DNA from: Humulus lupulus
Taxonomy: Eukaryota; Streptophyta; Magnoliopsida; Rosales; Cannabaceae
DNA length: 64,000 bases
NCBI RefSeq assembly: GCF_963169125.1
Contig: NC_084797.1
Location: forward strand, 87,017,868-87,081,867
Direction of reading: 5' to 3'
In this document: one piece after another, positions 46,028 to 56,543 of the stretch
How the letters are laid out: each line of letters opens with the position of its first letter
Position numbering within the stretch: position 1 is the stretch's first letter
Made by a program: the position numbers and the translations under genes
The notes under the pieces: generated by a model
The model's input: the letters and a program-made list of their open reading frames with translations, nothing else
Told to the model about the DNA's origin: nothing
Databases searched by the model: none

Positions 46028-47052
46028 GCTGGAAATCTGCAAAATAGGGTTAGAATAATATGGAGAAAAGACCTCACCACACTCCCTCACGTGTTTTCAC
46101 TCAAAAATTTGTCACTCAAGTCCACTCGTGTTTCACTCAATGATGGCTTTTACCCTCAAATAGGCTCACACCTCTGCCTTTTTCCACTCGTATTCTTCTT
46201 TAAGTTCTTTCAAAACTAATCCAACGATAATATGGAGTATTCAAGCAGCAAATTCAACCAAACAAACCAAACGAACACCGACGAAAACTGGTGAAAAATG
46301 ACGAAAAACGATGATTTTTTTGAACACTTGTGTGGGGTTTTGGCAAAATGGCCTCTAGACCATAGGGAACAAGAATAGAACAAAGTTTTTTAGGTTCGGA
46401 TCCCTTTGAATTTTTCTTTTCTTCTTCTTTCTTTCTGTCTTTCTATATTATTATTTTTTCAAATGCAGATACAAGGAACAATTCGAAAACAAAATGAATC
46501 GGTTTTCACAAGAGAAACAATAGAGACTCAAAAAGAAAAGAGAAACAATGCAGATTCAGATTTCACAAAAAGAAAAGAGAAAACTCAACACACATTCGGA
46601 TTTAACACTAAGAATAAGAGAAACTCAATCCCAATTCAGATTTCTCCATAAGAACAAGATAAAACCCAATCTCAATTCAGATTTCACTACAAGAACAAGA
46701 GAAACCCAAGGTAAAATTCGGATTTCAAAAGCAAAGCAAGAGAAAACTCAAGGAAAATTCGGATTTCACAATATGAACTAGAAAAAAAAACCAATGCAAA
46801 TTCAGATTCCACAATTAGAACAAGAGAACCTAAAGCACATTCGGATTTCACAAAAAAAAAAAAGAAACAAGGAAATTAACAAGCTCTAGAATAGAAAACA
46901 AGACTAGATGAACACGAATTGATTATAGGAACACGAATTGATTTTTTTTTTCTTTTTCAGAAATCCTAATATAAGAACACGAATTGAATAGAAAAAAAAA
47001 ACACAAAGTAAAGGATAGGCCAAACTGGATGATCCTAATCTCAGATACCAAC
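46028..47052 (-). other. NA-1 leader with primer site and an extra repeat-rich segment
   Basis: The primer site is TGGTATCTGAG (47050-47040), an initiator-Met match with one change. About 635 bp (roughly 46375-47010) have no counterpart in the NA-2 leader, whose flanking sequence is otherwise continuous. This extra piece contains a ~40-bp minisatellite. Confidence 0.75.
46555..46872 (-). repeat. ~40-bp minisatellite in NA-1 leader (about 8 units)
   Basis: On the plus strand each unit opens TTCAGATTTCAC or TTCGGATTTCA and continues AAGAACAAGAGAAAC with variation. Purine-rich and AT-rich. ORFs across it are by-products of the repeat. Confidence 0.82.
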
Positions 47053-47676
47053 TGATACGAACCACACCAACAAGAACACACGAAATTTGGAATGGTAAAC
47101 CGCGACCCTATGCTTAGCAAAGCACGAACCTTGGTATGAGGAAGACGCCACAAACGGGGATGGGAATCCGTTTGATAAGTCGGATTGAACGCCACAAGGG
47201 ATACCCTTGATAAGTTCGGATAGTCTCTTCAAGAACTCAAGAAGAAAACTCACAAATTTTCATTTCATCAAAATCTGATTTTTCCAAATGTTTTCAAGGC
47301 CTTATATAGCCGAAAATTACATCAAGACAAGCCCCCTTGTCTTCCTAAAAACTGAAAAATTAAAGACAAGCCTTTTGTCTTCCTAATGAAACCGAAAAAT
47401 AAAGACAACCCTTTGTCTTCCTAATGAAAACCGAAATTTAAAGACAACCCTTTGTCTTCCTAATAAAAACTGAAAATTAAAGACAAAAAGGACTCTTGGA
47501 CTCACACAAGTCAAGTGTTTGACTTTTCACAAAAAAAACAAAGACTAAATAAAAAATACAAGATGACAAAATACAATAAGACTCATCAAACTCCTAAACT
47601 GAGTCTTTTGGCTCGCGCCCTCGTCACCAGACCAACTGGAACTAGACTTGGATTTTTAGTCTTGGTGTCCTCATCA
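47053..47676 (-). mobile_element. NA-1 5' LTR (624 bp)
   Basis: Matches the 3' LTR except for a 37-bp deletion near 47066 and a few transitions. Followed by TTCAC. Confidence 0.92.
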
Positions 47677-47681
47677 TTCAC

Positions 47682-47890
47682 CAACAAGAAATTAAGAAGT
47701 AAAAAGGGAAAATTAGTGCTTAGTAGTAAACCGTAATGAAATAACAAGAACTCACTCAAAAGCACCGAACTTTTACGTGGTTCAATGGTTAAAATCCATC
47801 CAATCCACGAGTTAATATTATAACTATTTCTCTCTCTATTTTGGCAGAGTTTCGGTAATACAGAATAATGGTCCCATTTCTTGTCCAAAA
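47682..47890 (-). mobile_element. Tat-3 LTR, middle segment
   Basis: Continues the Tat-3 LTR between NA-1 and the NA solo LTR. The CAAAA at 47886-47890 is the first copy of the solo-LTR duplication. Non-coding. Confidence 0.6.
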
Positions 47891-48553
47891 TGATGAGGAC
47901 ACCAAGACTAAAGATCCAAGTCTAGTTCCAGTTGGTCTGGTCACGAGGGCACGAGCCAAAAGACTCAGTTTAGGAGCTTGATGAGTCTTATTGTATTTTG
48001 TCATCTTGTATTTTTTATTTAGTCTTTGTTTTTTTTGTGAAAAGTCAAACACTTGACTTGTGTGAGTCCAAGAGTCCTTTTTGTCTTTAATTTTCGGTTT
48101 TTATTAGGAAGACAAAGGGTTGTCTTTAAATTTCGGTTTTCATTAGGAAGACAAAGGGTTGTCTTTATTTTTCGGTTTCATTAGGAAGACAAAAGGCTTG
48201 TCTTTAATTTTTCGGTTTTTAGGAAGACAAAGGGGCTTGTCTTGATGTAATTTTCGGCTATATAAGGCCTTGAAAACATTTGGAAAAATCAGATCATGAT
48301 GAAATGAAATTTGTGAGTTTTTCTTCTTGAGTTCTTGAAGAGACTATTCGAACTTATCAAGGGTATTCCTTGTGGTGTGTTCAATCCGACTTATCAAACG
48401 GATTCCCATCCCCGTTTGTGGCGACTTCCTCATACCAAGGTTCGTGCTTGGCTAAGCATTGGGTCGCGGTTCTTCATCCCCAATTTCGTGTGTTCTTGGT
48501 GGTTGCCATATTTGGTGTCGGGTTTCATCACAGTGTTGGTGTGGTTCGTATCA
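47891..48553 (+). mobile_element. NA-S: solo LTR of the NA family (663 bp), TSD CAAAA
   Basis: Same LTR as NA-1 in opposite orientation: TGATGAGGAC at 47891 to CGTATCA at 48553, flanked by CAAAA (47886-47890 and 48554-48558). No interior is attached. Confidence 0.93.
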
Positions 48554-48558
48554 CAAAA

Positions 48559-49030
48559 CTCCCAGTATTTATAGGGGAATTCCATGGACAGGCTTGGGTC
48601 GCCGTGTAAATAAAACACGTTATTACACATATGGTAAATAATTAATATAGTATTCCCATTTACATTGGGATATGATCAGATAACATAATAAACACGTTCC
48701 TGCAATCTTGGGTAATAAATGACATAGATACAATGCAGCCTAGTCATTAATGAACGTATAAAGAATCCCCGAGTCTCTTGGGATCCTTTAGTATGTGTTA
48801 CATCTGGTTCCTCACTAGCTGAATATCTCATACGAGCTCAAGCTTAACAACTATCTAACTCTGGGCTCGTAATAAGTCCAAGACGCCTAATACTTGTTTT
48901 GACCATTTCGAGTCTCGAACTGCTCACATGGTTAATAACTAGATATTCTACTTGGTTATCTTTCCATGAATTACCTACTAGATGTACCTGAGCTGAGTAA
49001 GTGAACTCGTCTTAAAGTTAGGGTACAACA
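48559..49030 (-). mobile_element. Tat-3 LTR, 5' segment with TATA box
   Basis: Minus-strand LTR start TGTTGTACCC at 49030. TATAAATA at 48573-48566. Joining 49030-48559, 47890-47682 and 43213-43195 gives an LTR of about 700 bp with TGTTG...CCAATA ends. Inserted in the Gyp-4 LTR. Confidence 0.55.
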
Positions 49031-51880
49031 AATCCAATTTGTGGATACATAATTTGTGGATTCAATTATTTTTAAGAAGTCGCCATACTTAACATTACAA
49101 ACATATTTATAAAGAGTAGAGTGAGCCTAGATTAGGAAAATTACACAACATTTCAAAAAATAAAACGGCTTGCCAAAAGGTCGGTCCACATGTACATTTG
49201 CAAGGTAGACTCCAGCGCTCACTGCTCTTCCTTGTCCTTTTTCTTACCTACAACAAGAAACAACTAGGTAAGCGAAAACACTTAGTAAGTTTAACTTTAA
49301 AACAAAAGTGTCTTGGAAAACTTATGGTCATGCCTGATAACCAATGACAAATTATTTCATATAAACAGATAAATTCCTGCACTCAGAAAATCCCAGAACA
49401 AGCAGATATATATCACAACTATTTCTTATGAACAAATAAATACCTGCACTCGGAAAATCCCAGAGCAAGCAGATATAATATATCACAATATAATTCGAGA
49501 CCAATGCTCGACAACTTCCAACAATTCGGGCATAACACTCCCTTTAGCATAAATACTAATCTGTAAGGGAGAACCGAGTCTCAGCACTAAGATCTAGCCA
49601 ATAAATATCCCCATCAATAGTAACTATTGCGTTACCTATGACATCGCTATTTATCTAAGAGTAAATCCCTCACAAGGGTAACCATCAAGTTACCTAGGGC
49701 ATCACTACTTATCCAAGAGTGTAATCGAAGTTACACGGGTTTACAGAGACTTATATGTTAATCAGTGGTGCTGGTGAGCAGTTGCCCCTAGGGTGTTCAA
49801 CCACACTCAAACTTGACAACCCCTAGTATCTCTAGGCCCTCTCACTGAATGGCCAATATTCACGGCTACTATCCGGGAATAACATATCAGAGCACTTGCT
49901 TGGGTTCTAACTATTCACTGATTAAGTAAGCATGAGGGCCTCTAGGTCCCATTCATTTTGGCGCCTCTAGGTTTAACCAGCAATCCTCACCTCTTAGCCA
50001 CTCGTCACGGTAATGAACCGGTCATAATAAAATGAAGCAGTGTGACAGGGATCAGCCGTCTAGGATAAGATGGATATCTGTGCATGTACGATAGTGTATA
50101 TATGTGCATGTGTCCCTATACTAACATACAATACAATAGTCGTTTCATGTTGCAGCCACACAATATAAGTTGACTTACTTGGAGTCCTTAGCTCTCACCA
50201 GGATTTCATCCTCCAATATATAGTTCAGTTATGGTTTAGCCAATACTATAATTATCCATACACTACTTGGATTAATTATGGCACTTCATAATTCATTATT
50301 ATTATTTTGGGCAGTTTGGTCATTTTAAAAATTATTTGTAAGGATTAATGATCCTATTTGGTTTTGAACCCATTAAGGAAATTCATACAAAAATATTTGA
50401 GACTAAACCCTAAGTCTCGGGGAGACCTATCCTATGGTCTCGATACCTAGGCTCGGGTATCACAATAGTATTTTCCCACAATCCGCTAAAAATCTTATTC
50501 TTTAAAGGTAATGATATTAACCCGTACTTTCAACAAGTCGGTTAAATATATAGAAGATTTTAGCTAGTATTATATCCAGAAAATACTCATTAAATTCCTT
50601 AATTAGTTTTTTGAAGAAAATAACTCTTAATTCTCCTTTTATTTTTCTTAAGGTTTTAATCTCTAAAAATTGTTTTAAGAAAATAGCTTAATTTATCTTA
50701 ATTAGGAAAACCGTTAAAAATTTCCCATCTTGACTAGTTAATTTTCTGAAATCAATTAATCGAGTTTACTTACTAGAAGAATAATTTACTTAATTATTTT
50801 CTCAAAATATAGTGTTTTAAACCCTCTTTTAATTTATTAACTTATTAGTAAATTAAATCTTTTATTTTTAAAAAGAATAAAAAAGTAATTTAATAAAAAT
50901 AATTCACACTAAACTCAAAGTGGTATTTTAGGTCAAAATATGTTTTCAAGACTTACCAAGTTTTTATCTTGCAATAAGCAAACTTTCACTTTTTACCTTA
51001 AGTTCCAAAATCTCATTTTTTTACACTAAGTGTAAAAACCTTATTTTTTCACATTTTTAACTACATACTTTGTTAGTTCATAACTTGAATTTACTTACCC
51101 AATTGTTACCAAAATTTCCCAATTCCATTTTTGGTATGCCATTTAGGTCTTTGTAAAATCTTAGGTCAAAAAGAGCATTTTTTATTGGTTAAATTATTTT
51201 CCAACAATGAGGGGAAAATGACCTTATTTTCAAGTCCTTATTTTTTCCAAACTTTGACACTTCATAACTTTCAAACCGTTCAGTATTTTCTTACCAAATT
51301 TTACAGTGGAATACTAGGTTATGCCAATAATATATCCACCAAATTTTAGAAAAAACTGGGTTAATTTTCCCTATACAGTGGCTGTCCAAACATTATCCCG
51401 AAATTAAGAATACGAAAAAATAGTTTTTTACATAAACTTTGAAATAGCATAACTCACTCATTTTTAAACATTTTTGAGTGTTTCAAAAGCTTAATTTTAT
51501 GTACTCAACCTCAAAAACATCACAGTACAATTACATTTTACAAAATAAATATACAGTGGATGCTTGACCCCTTGTTTTAGGGTTTCCAACAAAACGGGTT
51601 TTGGTCCCTATTTTCAAAATCAGCACACAAGGATCATAAAAATTATAAAACAACTTCCATAACCTTATTACATCACCAATAAGAAACTTTAAGCATTAAA
51701 TATACAAAATAATGCTAAAATAAAAACCATACAATAACAACCATAAAAAGTAAATTTTTTACCTCTTGTTGTTCTTGCTTAAGGTTTGGATCTTTCTATT
51801 ACCTTTGGCTCCTTCAAAACCTTAACCAACTCCCCCCAACAACATAGATAATTAGCTAATGAACAATCTATGGTAAAAAC
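49031..51880 (-). mobile_element. Gyp-4 3' LTR, distal segment
   Basis: Reverse-complement match to Del-S from about 49060 to 51880, covering the U5-side part with two copies of the ~70-bp repeat (about 49370-49490). The last ~100 bp of the LTR are missing beyond the Tat-3 junction. NA-2 inserted at 51880. No genes. Confidence 0.82.
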
Positions 51881-52456
51881 TGATACAAACCACGCCAACA
51901 AGTGTGACGAAACCCGACACCAAATATGGAACAGCCACCAAGAACACACGAGATTGGAATGGAACCGCGACCCAATGCTTAGCCAAGCACGAACCTTGGT
52001 ATGAGGAAGACGCCACAAACGGGGATGGAATCCGTTTGATAAGTCAGGATGAACGCCACAAGGAATCTCCTTGATAAGTTCAAAAGTTTCTTCAAGAACT
52101 CAAGAAGAAATAAACTCACAATTTCATTCAACATAATCTGCCTTTTCACATTGTTTTGGCAGTCCTTATAAGGACGAAAATTACATGAAAACAAGACCCT
52201 TGGTCTTCCTAATGAAACCGAAAAATTAAGGACAACCCATTTGTCTTCCACATAAAAACCAAAATTAAAGACAAGCTTTTTGTCTTCCTAATAAAACCGA
52301 AAATTAAAGTCCAAAAGGACTATTGGACTCACACAAGTCAAATGTTTGACTTATCACAAAATAAACAAAGACTAAATAAAAAACGTGATTAAAAATAAAA
52401 AGACTCATTACAGGAAGCTAAATATTGATCAAGCTCCTAAACTGGTGTCCTCATCA
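51881..52456 (-). mobile_element. NA-2 3' LTR (576 bp)
   Basis: TGATGAGGACACCAG at 52456 to TATCA at 51881 on the minus strand. It is shorter than NA-1 LTR by a ~70-bp deletion near its start, which removes the C-terminal codons seen in NA-1. Confidence 0.92.
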
Positions 52457-54608
52457 TTCCCCCCCCCCCCTCTTGAGAAAGATTTGACCTCAAATCGTCA
52501 CCTGCATCAAAAGGACTCAAATCAGAAACATTAAAAGTAGTACTAACAGTATACTCACCTGGTAAATCGAGTCTGTAGGCATTGTCATTGATCCTTTCTA
52601 GCACTTGAAACGGCCCATCTCCTCGAGGTAGCAATTTGGAACGTCTTTGTGCTGGGAATCGCTCTTTCCTCATGTGTAACCGTACCCAATCACCGGGATC
52701 AAAAACCTGCTTGTGACGACCCTTGTTAGCATCAAGTTGGTTAGTGTTTAAAAGAGCCTCCTTAACCTCACTTTTTTTTGCATAAAAATTATTTTGTTTT
52801 CTCTCTAATTTTCCCTCATTGATCGAACTCTTCTCTTTCTTTTCTCTCTCACTTGATTCGACCCTTTTCTCTCTTTGTCTCTCTTTTTTCTCACTCTCAT
52901 TCATCTTTTCACTCTTCTTCTTTTGCTCACTCAATTTTTGTTGATCACTCAATTTTTGCAACCTCACTTGGTCTTCATATACTTGCTTTGGCGTCAATGG
53001 AGCTAGAGTGATTGTTCGTTGACGGAACGTGAATGAGTACTTGTTGGTGAAGCCATCATGCTGGACTCGCCGATCAAATATCCAAGGCCTTCCTAGAAGG
53101 AGGTGTCCAGCTTGCATTGGAACCACATCGCACAATACCTCATCCTCATACTTGCCAATTCGAAATGATACCAGCACCTGTTTTGTAACCCTCACTTCAC
53201 CACTATCATTCAACCACTGTAACTTGTATGGACAAGGATGTTTAAGCGTTGGGAGCCCCAGCTTCTCAACCATGGAAGAACTAGCAACGTTAGTACAACT
53301 ACCTCCATCAATAATCACACTACATACCTTGTCTTTCACATGACAACGAGTGTGAAAGATGTTCTCCCGCTGCACCTCTTCTTCCTCTTCTTTTGCTTGC
53401 AAATTCAAGGCTCGTCGTGTGACTAGTGCAAGCATCTCACCAGATTCTGGCCCATACTCTTCATCATCGATAGAAGCATCTTCCAATGGTGGCATGTCAG
53501 CAAGATCATCTTCATCTTCAGAATCGAGCTCGCCACTTTCTCGAATCACCATAACTCTCTTGTTTGGACACTGGCTAGCTATGTGTCCTCGCCCCTGACA
53601 TTTGAAACACCTTATCTCACTAGAATGAGACTTAGTAAGAGTTGTTTTACCTTGAGGTGGTGTGGCTGTGGTGGCTGGTTTTGGTGTAGATGATGAAGTG
53701 GGTTTGTCTTCTTTCTTTGGATAGTTCGACCTCCAAGGTGTTGTACTTGGATTGTGTGGGCTTGGTGTTGACCTCGAACTTGAACTACCCTTCTTGAGCT
53801 GCCTCTCAACTTTGATTGCCATATGAACCAAATCCTCCAATTCCACATAATGGTGTAGCTCGATTGGGTCAGCAATCTCTCGGTTCAACCCATTCAAAAA
53901 CCTTGCCATGGTTGCCTCCCGATCCTCTTCAACATTGGCTCTAATCATAGCCATCTCCATCTCCTTGTAATACTCATCAACGCTTTTGTAGCCCTGACGA
54001 AGACCCTGCAACTTAAGGTACAGATCTCGATAATAATGAGGTGGTACAAACCGTCGCCTCATCACCCTCTTCATTGCCTCCCATGTGTCAATAGGGCAAT
54101 CTCCACTCCGCCTCCTGTTGATGCACAACTGATCCCACCAAACAATAGCATAATCAGTAAACTCAATGGCAGCAAGTTTTACCTTCTTCATGTCGGAGTA
54201 GTTGTGACAATCAAAAACTAGCTCCATTTTCTTCTCCCACTCAAGGTATGCTTCAGGATCACTCTTCCCCTGAAATGCTGGAATTCTCATCTTGATATTT
54301 CCCAAATAATTATCTACCTGGTTCCTAGCTTCTCTATTCCCACCATACCTCCTATGGTTACCCGTCGACATCCTATCAAACTCATCATCAGAAACTACCC
54401 CTTCGTTCTCATCATCCCTTTGGTGTACCCTACCCCTCCTTGGTCTCCGTTGTGCCCCCTCTTCTACCCTATCCAACCTCTCATGTATTTGCTCACACTC
54501 CGCCCTCAACATCCTCCTCATCTCCCCCATTAAAGCTTCAATTTGTAGATTTGGAACTGTAGGTGGTGGAGTGTCATTGCCTGCATTTCTTTCTGTATTT
54601 TGTGACAT
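52437..54608 (-). CDS. NA-2 intact Gag-protease-integrase-tail fusion protein (723 aa)
   Basis: Open from ATG 54608 (MSQNTERNAGND). Residues 1-110: N-terminal coiled-coil-like, charged. About 110-280: Gag core (NIKMRIPAFQGKSDPEAYLE, FLNGLNREIADPIEL). CCHC knuckle CFKCQGRGHIASQC at 334-347. Retropepsin-like active site IIDGGS with Asp434. About 530-620: Lys/Glu/Ser-rich linker. At residue 626/627 the frame jumps from LLNTNQLD to ANKGRHKQVFDPGDWV, the integrase C-terminal module (GDGPFQVLERINDNAY, STTFNVSDLSPFD). In complete relatives more than a thousand residues of RT, RNase H and integrase core lie between these points. The last residues GGGG are the polypurine tract in translation, and the stop lies in the LTR. 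Likely role: particle protein, with copying and integration enzymes supplied in trans. Confidence 0.9.
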   Translation of the reverse strand: MSQNTERNAGNDTPPPTVPNLQIEALMGEMRRMLRAECEQIHERLDRVEEGAQRRPRRGRVHQRDDENEGVVSDDEFDRMSTGNHRRYGGNREARNQVDNYLGNIKMRIPAFQGKSDPEAYLEWEKKMELVFDCHNYSDMKKVKLAAIEFTDYAIVWWDQLCINRRRSGDCPIDTWEAMKRVMRRRFVPPHYYRDLYLKLQGLRQGYKSVDEYYKEMEMAMIRANVEEDREATMARFLNGLNREIADPIELHHYVELEDLVHMAIKVERQLKKGSSSSRSTPSPHNPSTTPWRSNYPKKEDKPTSSSTPKPATTATPPQGKTTLTKSHSSEIRCFKCQGRGHIASQCPNKRVMVIRESGELDSEDEDDLADMPPLEDASIDDEEYGPESGEMLALVTRRALNLQAKEEEEEVQRENIFHTRCHVKDKVCSVIIDGGSCTNVASSSMVEKLGLPTLKHPCPYKLQWLNDSGEVRVTKQVLVSFRIGKYEDEVLCDVVPMQAGHLLLGRPWIFDRRVQHDGFTNKYSFTFRQRTITLAPLTPKQVYEDQVRLQKLSDQQKLSEQKKKSEKMNESEKKERQREKRVESSEREKKEKSSINEGKLERKQNNFYAKKSEVKEALLNTNQLDANKGRHKQVFDPGDWVRLHMRKERFPAQRRSKLLPRGDGPFQVLERINDNAYRLDLPGEYTVSTTFNVSDLSPFDAGDDLRSNLSQEGGGGMMRTPV
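52457..52475 (-). other. NA-2 polypurine tract
   Basis: AAGAGGGGGGGGGGGGAA-type run on the minus strand right before the LTR. It is also translated as Gly-Gly-Gly-Gly within the ORF. Confidence 0.8.
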
Positions 54609-54978
54609 GATTGAAAATCTGCAAAAAAATAAGGTTAGAAAAAGACCTCACCACACTCCCTCACGTGTTTCACTCAAAGAAAATGGTCACTCAAGTACAC
54701 TCGTGTTTGCACTCAATGATGGCTTTTACCCTCAAATAAGCTCACACCTCTGCCTTTTTCCACTCTATTTTCTTCTTTAGGCTCTTTGAAAACTAATGAA
54801 ACGGTGATATGGAGGTTCAAGCAGCCAATTCTACCAAACAAATCAAACGAAAACCGATGAAAAAGTGGCAAAAAATGGTGATTTTTGGAACACTTGTGTG
54901 GGGTTTTGGCAAAAGGGCCCCTAGACCATAGGGAACAAGGATAGGCCAAACCGGATGATCCTAAGTTCTGATACCAAC
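54609..54978 (-). other. NA-2 leader and primer site
   Basis: TGGTATCAGAAC (54976-54965) matches initiator-Met tRNA. The GT gap to the LTR is as in NA-1. No minisatellite is present, unlike NA-1. Confidence 0.82.
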
Positions 54979-55620
54979 TGATACGAACCACGCCAACAAG
55001 TGTGACGAAACCCGACACCAAATATGGAACAGCCACCAAGAACACACGAGATTGGAATGGAACCGCGACCCAATGCTTAGCCAAGCACGAACCTTGGTAT
55101 GAGGAAGACGCCACAAACGGGGATGGAATCCGTTTGATAAGTCAGGATGAACGCCACAAGGAATCTCCTTGATAAGTTCAAAAGTTTCTTCAAGAACTCA
55201 AGAAGAAATAAACTCACTATTTCATTCAACATAATCTGCCTTTTCACATTGTTTTGGCAGTCCTTATAAGGACGAAAATTACATGAAAACAAGACCCTTG
55301 GTCTTCCTAATGAAACCGAAAAATTAAGGACAACCCATTTGTCTTCCACATAAAAACCAAAATTAAAGACAAGCTTTTTGTCTTCCTAATAAAACCGAAA
55401 ATTAAAGTCCAAAAGGACTATTGGACTCACACAAGTCAAATGTTTGACTTATCACAAAATAAACAAAGACTAAATAAAAAGCGTGATTAAAAATAAAAAG
55501 ACTCATTACAGGAAGCTAAATATTGATCAAGCTCCTAAACTGGTGTCCTCATCATTCCTCCCCTCTTGACTTGGATCAACTGGAACTTGACTTGGATTTT
55601 TAGTCTTGGTGTCCTCATCA
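54979..55620 (-). mobile_element. NA-2 5' LTR (642 bp) with duplicated start
   Basis: From the outer end (minus) it reads TGATGAGGACACCAAG, then about 67 bp later a polypurine-like AAGAGGGGAGGAA followed by a second TGATGAGGACACCAG at 55553, after which it matches the 3' LTR. Confidence 0.88.
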
Positions 55621-56508
55621 AAAACTTTACAAAAGTCTAGTTTATTGAAACTTTACCTTAGGGAAAAACCCTTCCTAGACCAATGCTTAATGCTTCCAAG
55701 CCTCCTTAGTGTTCTTGAGGTTGAAGACGGAGAGAAAACTTGAGAGAGCTTTTTTAGAAAAAAAGATGAGAGTGTTTGTGAGAGTATAGGTCGGTTTTGT
55801 TTAAAAAAATATCCTAAAACACTCAAGTGTTTTACTACCCACTTGACTATTTACCCTAATTTTAAAATGGGTTTAAACTTAATAAATTTGGTCCACCCAA
55901 TTTAACTATATCACATGGGCGGCCACCCCTTTTGTTATATATGTAATCATATTTTTTTTTATATATATATAAAGGTTAATAAATATTTCCTAAGAAGAAA
56001 AAATCCAATTTGACTTCCTATAACCTTTTTCACCCTTATTAAGTTTTAAACACAAAACTTAACACATAATAATTAAATTAAATGTCTCTCACATTTAATT
56101 TAATTAATCACAATAAAATTTCACCTAAGGTCCATTTATGGAATAAAATTCCACAATTCGACAAAATTAAGCATTTAATACAAAATGCCCTAAAATTTCC
56201 ATTTTATCTTTGGTTTATTATTTTTGACCAAACTTTAATTTTCATGCAGGTATTTTATGCCCAAAATATATTTGCCATAGTTTTTCATTTTATTTTCCGA
56301 GATTTTTACCCGATTAGGGTTTTTGTGTGGGTCTAAGACCGAAAGTATTATCTTGACTTTTAAACACAAAATTCATAATTTGGCTAGCAATAACTCATGG
56401 AAATAAATTCCAAACAAAATATAATATTATTTAAAATAATATTCTTAACTCGAGGAAACAATCCCCACTCGAGTCGTTTCAAGGTACCCAAAAATGCAGG
56501 TTGTTACA
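55621..56508 (-). mobile_element. Gyp-4 3' LTR, proximal segment
   Basis: LTR start TGTAACAACC at 56508 on the minus strand; it matches the first ~900 bp of Del-S, including GAATATTATTTTAAATAATA. Non-coding. TTTCGAGGATGAAA stands just upstream in the element, as in Gyp-3. Confidence 0.88.
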
Positions 56509-56543
56509 ATACCTACAATTTATAGAGGTTTCATCCTCGAAAC

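Larger units (their letters stand above)
43214..47676 (-). mobile_element. NA-1: non-autonomous Ty3/gypsy element (4,463 bp), TSD TTCAC
   Basis: LTRs TGATGAGGAC...CGTATCA (minus) at 43214-43874 and 47053-47676 are flanked by TTCAC at 43209-43213 and 47677-47681. The interior holds one Gag-protease-integrase-tail frame without RT, RNase H or integrase core. By eye the LTRs differ by only about four transitions plus a 37-bp deletion in the 5' copy, so insertion was recent. It sits inside the Tat-3 LTR. Confidence 0.93.
51881..55620 (-). mobile_element. NA-2: young non-autonomous Ty3/gypsy element (3,740 bp), TSD AAAAC
   Basis: Ends TGATACAAACC at 51881 and CCTCATCA at 55620, flanked by AAAAC at 51876-51880 and 55621-55625. 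The empty site is seen in Del-S (28650-28680 reverse complement), confirming the insertion. Comparable parts of the LTRs (51881-52456 and 54979-55553) differ at only about three positions. The interior encodes one intact 723-residue ORF. The 5' LTR carries 67 extra bp at its outer end. Confidence 0.94.

Noticed and set aside
46406..46781. ORFs with repeated residues on the plus strand
   Set aside because: Produced by the ~40-bp minisatellite, antisense to the element leader.
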